Shown: one piece after another, positions 1 to 8,100 of the stretch
Numbering within the stretch: the first letter of the stretch is position 1
Layout of the letters: each line of letters opens with the position of its first letter
Source: a virus
Length of the DNA: 28,687 bases
Virus record (IMG/VR): IMGVR_UViG_3300042460_000058
Span: 1-28,687 of that record
Strand: one strand, 5' to 3'
Program-made: the position numbers and the translations under genes
Notes under the pieces: generated by a model
What the model was told of the DNA's origin: nothing
Database searches by the model: none
The model's input: only the letters and a program-made list of their open reading frames with translations

Positions 1-276
1 GATATTGTAGATTTATACGGAATCCAAGAGAGATTCCTTGAGCACTTTGATCGTTCTGATGAATCAGGACAAGATATTAATAATTGGTATGCTTCAAATA
101 AAACTTTAGTTCCAGAAGAGTACCGCACAGATATATTCTTCCATACTTTTAAGATTTATCAACTTAATGAAAGCCGAGATATCATCGACTTTGGAACAGC
201 CAGAACCTGGGCGGGTAATAAAATAATTATTGAGTACGATTATCACTACAAAGACCCCTCAACCCCACTGGTATAA
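1..276 (+). CDS. C-terminal end of an unrecognised structural gene (partial)
   Basis: An open frame enters from the left edge and ends at TAA 274-276, leaving 91 residues with no start codon in the window. The segment is rich in charged and aromatic residues and alternates in a way typical of beta strands towards its end (around IIIEYDYHYKD). I do not recognise the family. In siphovirus gene order the gene just before the major tail protein is usually a head-tail connector or tail terminator, so that is the best contextual guess, but it is inference only. Its stop codon lies inside a TATAAT box that probably serves the next gene. Confidence 0.6.
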   Translation, partial: DIVDLYGIQERFLEHFDRSDESGQDINNWYASNKTLVPEEYRTDIFFHTFKIYQLNESRDIIDFGTARTWAGNKIIIEYDYHYKDPSTPLV

Positions 277-277
277 T
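269..277 (+). promoter_or_regulatory. Extended -10 promoter P1 for the major tail protein
   Basis: TGG directly precedes TATAAT (272-277), matching an extended -10 element (TGN-TATAAT). No convincing -35 box is visible at the usual spacing. Transcription would start near 284, giving a leader of about 67 bases. The same TGG-TATAAT/TATACT arrangement recurs at 1057, 1769 and 17725. Confidence 0.6.
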
Positions 278-289
278 CAGTAAAAACGC

Positions 290-298
290 TGTTATAAT
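290..298 (+). promoter_or_regulatory. Second -10 promoter P2 for the major tail protein
   Basis: TGT-TATAAT with the hexamer at 293-298, only 21 bases downstream of P1, so the two would form a tandem pair. Expected start is near 305, about 46 bases ahead of the ATG at 351. Two promoters would fit a gene whose product is needed in hundreds of copies per virion. Confidence 0.55.
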
Positions 299-316
299 TA
301 ATACGAGGAAACAAGC

Positions 317-335
317 CCTTTATTTCATATAAAGG
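317..335 (+). promoter_or_regulatory. Leader hairpin next to the ribosome binding site of the major tail protein
   Basis: CCTTTAT (317-323) and ATAAAGG (329-335) form a perfect 7-bp inverted repeat around a 5-base loop. The right arm contains the first of two purine-rich GG tracts before the start (AAAGG, then AAAAGG up to 341). The stem could therefore hide one candidate Shine-Dalgarno and leave the second exposed, or act as a 5' stabiliser of an abundant mRNA. The fold is seen; the role is inferred. Confidence 0.4.
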
Positions 336-350
336 AAAAGGTGAAAAAAT

Positions 351-995
351 ATGGCATATTCAAGAGGAAGTAACGCTAACATAATCGTTGGCGCAGCAGC
401 GCTCTTCACATACGAAGACGGTGCCCTTACACCATCTACTTCAGTTCCAGCATTCGTGTCTGGTACAAAGTACACAGAGACCCTTTCAGCATCAGCCAAC
501 ACTGCAAAGTGGCGTAACGTAGGCTATACCAGCAATGGTCTAGAACTACAGTTCCAGCCAGATTTCGGTGAAGTTGCTGTTGATCAGGTTCTTGACGTAG
601 CAAAGTTGTTCAAGCAAGGTATGAAGGTCAATCTAAAGACATCATTCGCTGAAGCAACAATGGAAAACCTTCTAGTTGCATTAGCAGCAAAGGATTCTAA
701 CTTGTCTACAGTTGCGGGAAACCCAACACTTAACCTATCTGCAGGAGACTTGGGCGATGTCCCAGTTGAAGCAGGTCTAATTGCTGTAGGTCCAGGATCT
801 GGCGACGCAGCAGTTGCAAAGGAGCGTATCTACACTGCATACCGTGCACTTTCAATCGAAAGCGTAACAGTATCTGCAAAGCGTGATGCTGCTTCTATGT
901 TTGAAGTTTCATTCCGTCTACTTCCAGATGACTCATCTGGTTCATACGGAAAGATCGTTGACCGTACCGTTGGCACTGCTGGCGGAGGCGCTTAA
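351..995 (+). CDS. Major tail (tube) protein
   Basis: A 214-residue protein expected to polymerise into the tail tube through which DNA passes. The call rests on position (directly before two chaperone genes and the tape measure gene), on size, and on a composition of alternating small, hydrophobic and polar residues expected of a beta-rich tube subunit. No enzymatic motif is seen. The ATG at 351 follows a purine-rich AAAGGAAAAGG tract. Two -10 boxes lie upstream and a strong terminator downstream, so it appears transcribed alone. Codon use differs from neighbours: 6 of 7 arginines are CGT, whereas the next gene uses only AGA/AGG, as expected of a very highly expressed gene. It ends in a glycine-rich tail (TAGGGA). 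A capsid decoration protein is the main alternative, but gene order argues against it. Confidence 0.8.
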   Translation: MAYSRGSNANIIVGAAALFTYEDGALTPSTSVPAFVSGTKYTETLSASANTAKWRNVGYTSNGLELQFQPDFGEVAVDQVLDVAKLFKQGMKVNLKTSFAEATMENLLVALAAKDSNLSTVAGNPTLNLSAGDLGDVPVEAGLIAVGPGSGDAAVAKERIYTAYRALSIESVTVSAKRDAASMFEVSFRLLPDDSSGSYGKIVDRTVGTAGGGA

Positions 996-1025
996 TCTTT
1001 AAACCACAACTTAATAATAGAATTG

Positions 1026-1057
1026 GCCTCATCCTAACGGATGGGGCTTTTTCTTTT
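1026..1057 (+). terminator. Rho-independent terminator after the major tail gene
   Basis: A 9-bp stem (GCCTCATCC with GGATGGGGC, one G-T wobble) closes a 4-base TAAC loop and is followed by TTTTTCTTTT. It sits 31 bases after the major tail stop codon. It is the only clear intrinsic terminator I find in the window, and it separates the tube gene from the chaperone/tape-measure operon. Confidence 0.9.
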
Positions 1058-1065
1058 GGTATACT
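1057..1065 (+). promoter_or_regulatory. Promoter for the long chaperone gene, predicted leaderless
   Basis: TGG-TATACT (hexamer 1060-1065) begins at the end of the terminator T-tract. Six bases separate the hexamer from the ATG at 1072, so the expected transcription start coincides with the A of the start codon. No Shine-Dalgarno is possible because the terminator occupies the space. A second TATAAT (1068-1073) overlaps the ATG and cannot serve this start. Confidence 0.65.
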
Positions 1066-1071
1066 TATATA

Positions 1072-1752
1072 ATGGCAACAAAAATATATGAATCAGGACA
1101 AGTAGAATTACTCAATGGAGTTATAGTTGAAGCAGTACCATTAAAGATAAAATATTTAAGAGAATTAATGGATGCCTTTGAACTTGTTAAAAACTCTGAT
1201 GGTGATGATGAAGCAATGACTAACCTTGCTTTGTGTGCCTCTATAGCATTAAAGCAATACTGCCCAGAGTTTTATCCAGAAGCAGAAGACATATGTAACA
1301 TGCCAATTGTATACAAACTCCTCAACTATGCTGCAGGTATTAAAGTAAATAAAGATTCAGAAGAGTCTGTAAAAAAGCAGGCAGTAGACAGTGGATCTTC
1401 CTGGGAAGAATTAGATTTAGCAAAGATAGAATCAGAAGTATTTTTGCTTGGGATCTGGAAAGATTATCTAGAACTAGAAAAGTCAATGTCTATGCCAGAG
1501 ATACTTGCAACCCTCAGTGTTAAAAGAGAATTGGATCATAACGAAAAGAAATTTATAGCAGCAATGCAAGGAGTAGATTTAGATGCTGGTTCTGGTGGCG
1601 GTCAGCAAGAATGGGAAGACATGAAGGCCAGGGTATTCAGTAAAGGTCAAGCAGTTGATGGAAATGACATTCTTGCCTATCAAGGTGCAACAGCATCAAA
1701 GGCAGGGTTTGGTGTAGGTATGGGTATAGACTACGAAATTGTAGAGGGTTAA
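1072..1752 (+). CDS. Tail assembly chaperone, long form
   Basis: A 226-residue protein expected to bind the tape measure protein and guide tube assembly, then leave the finished tail. Its first ~95 residues align without large gaps to the next gene: both have a short beta start, PLKI (23-26 here), IAxKQYxPE (58-66 here) and a PxVY...AxGI stretch. Residues ~100-226 are extra, with an acidic helical part, a glycine-rich linker (DAGSGGG) and a glycine-rich tail (FGVGMG). This resembles the G-T product of siphoviruses, but encoded directly without a frameshift. It appears leaderless. All three arginines are AGA/AGG, unlike the major tail gene, suggesting modest expression. The chaperone call rests on position and paralogy. 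Confidence 0.72.
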   Translation: MATKIYESGQVELLNGVIVEAVPLKIKYLRELMDAFELVKNSDGDDEAMTNLALCASIALKQYCPEFYPEAEDICNMPIVYKLLNYAAGIKVNKDSEESVKKQAVDSGSSWEELDLAKIESEVFLLGIWKDYLELEKSMSMPEILATLSVKRELDHNEKKFIAAMQGVDLDAGSGGGQQEWEDMKARVFSKGQAVDGNDILAYQGATASKAGFGVGMGIDYEIVEG

Positions 1753-1765
1753 AAAAACACGCTTG

Positions 1766-1795
1766 CTGTGGTATAATTAATTTAACAATCCACAG
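1766..1795 (+). promoter_or_regulatory. Promoter with flanking inverted repeat before the short chaperone gene
   Basis: TGG-TATAAT (hexamer 1772-1777) lies within an inverted repeat of CTGTGG (1766-1771) and CCACAG (1790-1795). The right arm overlaps the start of the AGGAGGA ribosome binding site (1794-1800). Transcription from this promoter should begin near 1784, giving a short leader. In a message read through from upstream, the two arms could pair and partly mask the ribosome binding site. In DNA the repeat could also be an operator. Confidence 0.6.
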
Positions 1796-1806
1796 GAGGA
1801 AATACT

Positions 1807-2136
1807 ATGGCAGACAAAGCCACAACAGATAAAAAGCACGTAGTTTTAATCGACGGTACAAAGGTAACAGTACAACCACTAAAGATTTCACTACTTAAGC
1901 CATTCATGCAAAAGTTCCAAGAACTAAGCACAGTGGCAGACAATAATGAAAAGTCTATGGACATTCTTCTTGATTGCGTACAGATCGCATTCAAGCAGTA
2001 CAGTCCAGAACTCGCAGACGATAGAGCAGCACTAGAAGAAAACATCGACCTACCTACAGTATATGAAGTAGTAGATGCAGCCTCTGGAATCCAACTTGCT
2101 GATCCAACTGCATTAGTTAATTCTTTAACTAAGTAA
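1807..2136 (+). CDS. Tail assembly chaperone, short form
   Basis: A 109-residue paralogue of the preceding chaperone N-terminal domain: PLKI at 24-27, IAFKQYSPE at 60-68, then PTVYEVV and ASGI near residue 95. It stops where the long form continues into its extra domain, so it corresponds to the G-like short product made in large excess in lambda-type tails. Its start signals are much stronger than those of the long form: AGGAGGA at 1794-1800, six bases before ATG. I find no slippery site and no long overlapping frame at its end. The two genes together probably replace the usual -1 frameshift. Alternative: a second tail-tube-associated protein of unknown role. Confidence 0.7.
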   Translation: MADKATTDKKHVVLIDGTKVTVQPLKISLLKPFMQKFQELSTVADNNEKSMDILLDCVQIAFKQYSPELADDRAALEENIDLPTVYEVVDAASGIQLADPTALVNSLTK

Positions 2137-2163
2137 AAATAATGTAAAGAGGTGGAATGAAAC

Positions 2164-5100
2164 GTGTCTGATGTAAATGCTAATATAGGCATACATTTTG
2201 ATACGGCCACGGCTCTTTCAGAATTAAGAAGGCTTCAGGCTGGTCTAAGCAAGTTTAACCAATCCTTAACACAAGGAAACATTGCTGCTGAAAATGCACA
2301 AAAGGGTTTAAACAGCCAACTCATCCAGTCGATTAATCAAACTGGAAAGTTCATTGCTAGCCAAAAGGATGTCCACACTTCCACTGCAGCCTTCACCAGT
2401 GCGCTAGAAAAAAACCAGTTAAGCCTTAAACAATATTTTAGATACACCGCAGCAGCCACATCATTAAACAGCAATGTCTTAAAAAACTTCTTTGCTCAAG
2501 AGAAGGAAATCCTTCAACGTGCAAGCAAGGATAGAGTAAAGACACTTCAAAGTCAATATGTCCAATTAACAAATGCTAATGGTCAATTAGTAAAGACGCT
2601 TCAGGTCATGCCAAAGCATCTGCAAATGACCAATGGCGCTTATACGGATTATGCAACACGTGTTCAGATGGCTGCACAAAGACAGCAGTTCCTCAACCAA
2701 CTACTCAAGCAGGGTTCAACACAACTATTGAATTTTGGTAAGAATACTCAGTGGGCAGGCCGTCAGTTAATGGTTGGTTTAACAATTCCTCTTACAATGC
2801 TTGGATCCTTTGCTGCTAAAACATTTAGAGAAATGGAAGAAGCAACTGTAAAATTCCAGCGTGTATACGGGGATATGGCAACTAGCGTTGCAGAAACAGA
2901 TAAGGCTGTTGATGGAATTAAAAGACTCGCTGGTGAGTTTACCAAGTATGGTGTTGCAGTAAAAGATACAATGAACATGGCTGCAGATGCAGCAGCAGCA
3001 GGCTATGCTGGCGCAGCACTTACCGCTCAAGTAACACAGGCAACTAGGCTTGCTGTTCTTGGTCAGGTTGATCAGCAACAAGCCCTAGAGACTACTATAT
3101 CTTTGCAAAATGCTTTTGGAATATCTTCTGAACAATTAGCAACCAAGATTAACTTTCTCAACGCTGTAGAAAACCAAACTGTTCTATCTATTGAAGATTT
3201 AACAATTGCAATTCCAAAAGCAGCCCCAGTAATCAAGCAACTTGGAGGATCTGTTGAAGATCTTGCGTTCTTCCTAACAGCAATGAAGGAAGGTGGCATC
3301 AACGCATCAGAAGGTGCTAACGCACTTAAATCTGGTCTTGCATCTATGATTAACCCTTCCAAGAAAGCAGCAGAGATGCTCGCTGGGCTTGGTATTAATA
3401 TCAAGGGAATTGTAAATAATAATGCGGGGGACATAAAGGGAACCGTAGTAGGATTTGCAAGAGCATTAGATACACTAGATCCACTCAACCGTGCTAGAGC
3501 AATTGAGCAGATGTTTGGTAAGTTCCAGTTTGCCCGTCTATCAACATTATTCCAGAACATAACAAAAGATGGTAGTCAGGCTTCTAGAGCACTAGGTTTG
3601 GCAGGCGCCTCTATGGAAGAGTTAGCAATCCTGGCAGAGCGAGAAACATCAAAGATTGAAAATGCAACTGGAAAGAAATTCCAAAAGGCAATTGAAGATA
3701 TGAAGGTTCAATTGATGCCTTTGGGTAAGGCATTCCTTGAGGCTGCAACACCTATTGTAAAATTTGTTGGAGATATATTAGCAAAGTTTAATAACCTAAG
3801 TGATGGAACAAAGAAAATCATAACAACTATTGTTGGAGTGGTTGGAGGTTTGGCACCAGTTGCACTCATGGCTTTTGGTTTGCTTGCTAACGGAACTGCA
3901 AACGTAATCAAGTTCTTTGCAATGCTCCGTGGAGGAATGGCAAAACTTAATGGACAAAGCAACGTCCTTGGTGCAGGCTTTGACTATATGACTCAGCAAC
4001 AGATTGAAAGCCTTGCACAGTCTAACGCACTTCATACATCACATCAAAAATTAATTGAAACATTTAATGTTGAAGCAGGAGCAGCAAATGCCTTGGCAGC
4101 AGCATATGGAAATGCAGCATCACAGGCAAGAGCACTTGCAATGTCATCCCCAGGATTATTTAATGCAGCCCCTGGTGCGATGGGCGCAACATCAGGTCTT
4201 GCTCCAAGAAAGTATGCAGAGGGTGTATTCAGCGTTCCAGGTACTGGTACTGGCGATAAAGTCCCAGCCATGCTTGAACCAGGAGAGACTGTTGTATCAA
4301 AAGAAAACACTGATAAGTATGGACCACTACTAAGAGCAATTGGAAATGATTCTGTTCCAGGATATGCAACTGGTAGAGATGGTATTGGTGCAGATGGATC
4401 AAATATTTCTTTTGGTGGCAGAAGTTATGCAATACCAAATAGAGCAACACCACAAAGCGCAAATCTTGCATTAATTTCAGAACTATCTAAGTTCAGCAAA
4501 GACATTGAAGGAGTATCTCGTGTATTGCAAAGACTTGAAGATGAAGCAAGAGCAGCAGGAGATGGATTTAAAAAGTTATCTGGGGAAACATTAAAAAACA
4601 TTCTTGAACAAGAAGGCGTAGCAAGAAATAGACCAAAGGGAACCTCTGCAACAACGTTCAACGGAGAGAATCTTGTATTTGCTCATGGTCAGGCGCCAGG
4701 CGCCCCAATAAGAGATCCACAAGAACTGCAAAGGCTTGCAGACTTAGCAACATCAAAAACATCTGGAGTTGGAAAGCACCTACAGTCTTCAGCAGATGCT
4801 GCTAGAGCAGGAGATCCAAATGGATATGTTAGACAGTTTAGCAATTTTGGATTCATGCTTCCAGAAAAAGCAAATAAGGGACAGATGTCTCCTACAGATC
4901 TTGCCTCTAGGTTTAGTGGCGAAGATATGTCAATTACAATGGCCCCGATGTATGATCAGTATGCAAGGTCTATGGGGATGTCATTGCAAGAAGCACTTAA
5001 TGATCCTGCAATTGCATCTCAAATGCATGCAGATATGCAGGTGTTTGCAGGCAGAATTTCAAGCGAAGTTTCAAAGATTCCAACAGAGTTTGTTAATGAT

Positions 5101-8100
5101 CCAGAATTTTACGCAGCAGTAGAGCAAGCACAATCTCAACTTGGGGATTCCGTCAGTGGAATGATGAAGCAGGCAATTGCTGATGCCAAATCAACTTCAG
5201 TTGTTGGTACTTTTGGCGGTGCAGAGAATCGTGGCTCAGAAGGTCAAAGAATATCTTTAGCAGCCAAAGAAACAGCCCTAAGATCAGAACTTGGTGCTTC
5301 ATCAAGTGTAAAGCCATACAGGAAAAGAAATCCAGAATTTGTAAAGGCTTCAACAGAAATTAGCGATGCATTAGATAAAGATTTGACAAGAGCAGAAAAA
5401 GAGATTGCAAAGACAGCATCGCCATCAAAGAGAACTAAAAAACTTGGACAAGATATTGGAGATGGACTAAGTCAAGGGCTAGCATCAAAAACTAAGGATG
5501 TATCAGCACAGTCAGATAAACTAAAGAATGCTGCCAAGATTGACACTGATAATAAAGAATTTTATGATGATATAGATACCCCAGATATGAGAGACCAAAG
5601 ACAGGTTCTTAAATCTCTTGATAGGAGAAGAAGATCAGGTAAGGGTTCAATATCCTCTGGATCCAGTTCTGACAGAATTGATAAATCATCTGCAACGCTA
5701 ACACTAGAGGTAGATAAACTATCTAAGGCAACTGGGGATTCACTAGAGGCACAGAGAAGACATCAAGATAACATAGTAACAGCGTCAGATCTTGCTGAAG
5801 CAACAGCAAATAGTTCACAACAAATTGCAAATGCAGCAGATCAAACAGCAAATGCACAGCAAACATCTTCTATGCTTGCAGATCAAATTTCAAAGAAAGA
5901 TCGTGAAATTCTTGCAGAGAAAGAAAGAGAACTTGCTGCACTTCGTGCAAAGATTAGTTCTTCTGCTTCACAGTCACAAAATCTTGATAACAGACTTACA
6001 AAAGAACAAGCGCTCAAAGAAGCCTCTGGATATGCTCGTGAAGATGGAAAAGTATTTATTGATCCAGGTACAGGCGACCCAATGGACAAGAAGACATACA
6101 ATAAGATGAAGCGTGGCATGCGTAGAGAAAAGGTTGGAAAGTTCTCTGGCAAGGCTGCTGGAGGCCTAGGAATGGCTACTATGGTCGCAGGCACCATGGG
6201 GGCACCACCAGCAGTAACAGGAGCACTTGGAGCAGCATCTACAGTTGCATCTATTGCCCCAGCACTAGCAGGAATGGGTCCAGTAGGTTGGGCTGTTGCA
6301 GGTCTTGCAGCCGTTGGTGGCGGAGCATACTTACTTAATAAACATTTTGAAGGCGCAGCAATAGCAACTGCAAAATTTGTAACAGCAACATCTGCTACAT
6401 CTGATCTAATGAAAAAGATTGGCCAAGAAACTGGTCTTGTTGGTGCATCTGAAATTATGAACAAGAGAAGAGGCGATGGACTTCTTTCTGGATATAATGA
6501 GGCAGCACGTAAGGGAACCATGGAAGGCGAGAAGTTTATGGGGTCCGCAACTGGTAAAGAGTTGACAGCAACATACACAAAGAACGCAAATGAGAATGGT
6601 TCTGAAGTAGCAGCCCAGCAGTTTGCAATGCAATTAGCAGCAGCAGTTGCTGATGGAACTATGAGCGCAGACCTTGCAAGTCAAACAGCCTACCAACTTG
6701 GAGTTAACCTAAAAGACTCTAGCATATCTATGAAGGTTGATGGACAACTAAGAAATCTTATCGGTGCAAATGGAGAAGACTTAACAAGAGATCCATTAAC
6801 AGTAAGAACAAGACTTGCAGTAGTTGCTGGAGGAAGATCAGACCAGGTAGTCCAAGGACTAAATGAGGCTTTAGCAAAAGGCAATAGCGGTAGAACTGAA
6901 GCAGCACAACTTGCTGCCTCTGGTGCTAATGCGATTGAAATGGCACAGATGCAAGCCGACGGAATGGCAAGATACTATGAAGACCAGGTAAAGTCTTTGA
7001 CAGCACAACGTGCTGCAACAACCAACAAAGAAAGACAATTAGAATTAGATAATCAGATTAAGGCAGTTCAAGATCAGCAGATTGCTGGAATGGAAAAGAT
7101 GAACAGGCTTGTTGCTGCCCAGGTATTAAGACAAGAAGGATATTTAAGAGATGAAATAATTGGAGATTATACAGGCACTGCAAAAGAAGATGCATTCTTT
7201 GATGCTAGCAAGGCTGATGTAAAGGCTAAGTACAAAGGAACAGCATATGAGGCATCTGCACAAAGAGTTCTTAATCTTGGCGCACGTGCCGATGAAGACA
7301 AATCATTTGGAAGCGTTGCAGCAGGAAGGGTGTTTGAAGGAAAGATTCAAATGCTTATGGCTTCTGGTCAAATGAATCCTCAACAAGTGGAAACAATGAT
7401 GAAGATATTTAATGGCAACCTTGCAAGTATGGATGTTGCTTTAAATGTGGGAATTAAAAAACAAGGTGCTACAAAGGTAGCAGAACTAACATCACTTCTT
7501 TCTGGAATGAAAAACAAGACAACAGCACAAAACATTGTTGTTAATATGGTCAGAAAGAGTCCAGCAGAGTTTGATAGAGTTGGTAAGGCTTTGGCACTTC
7601 TTAGCGCATCAGATGGATTAGAAATAGACATGAGTGCCTACATTGATACAGTAGGTCTTCCAGGATTAGAAAAACTTGCTGCAAAACTTGATCTAATTGA
7701 AGCAATGAAGAGTCCAATTGAAAAGCAAGCCATTATTGATTTTGGCAAAGACACTGGTACAAATATGCAGGGAATTATTGATAACTGGACATACTTTAGT
7801 AATCTTAAAGATCCAGTTCAAAAAGAAGCAATACAGACCTATACAGCATTACACAATACTCTAATTAGTTTTGAAAACGAAGATGCTCGCAGAGCATGGG
7901 CTGCAAAACTTGCAGAACAAGAAGCACTTGGCTTTGGAGCAAAAGGTTCAAAAGAATATACAACAGCCTATACTACAAAATTTAATACCCTTACATCGGG
8001 AACACTTAATGATCCAGCAGCAGCAGCAAAGACTGCAAACGCAATGGTCGTAGCAAAATATGGAGTAGATCCAGTTGTTGCATCAAAGGCAGCAGGCAAG

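Noticed and set aside
59-1102. A 15-base direct repeat (ATGAATCAGGACAAG) at 59-73 and 1088-1102
   Set aside because: Both copies lie in coding sequence in different contexts; one repeat of this length is close to chance in 28.7 kb of AT-rich DNA.
2079-2165. Possible frameshift from the short chaperone into a downstream frame
   Set aside because: No slippery heptamer and no open frame of useful length between the stop at 2134-2136 and the tape measure start.
4660-5130. An enzymatic domain in the tape measure middle (around a FAHGQAPGAP segment)
   Set aside because: No complete peptidase, nuclease or glycosidase motif set could be traced; a single histidine motif is not enough.
5883-6578. A 231-codon open frame on the - strand inside the tape measure gene
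   Set aside because: It is a shadow of the alanine-rich + strand gene, has no ribosome site and no recognisable motif, and lies antisense to a strongly supported coding region.
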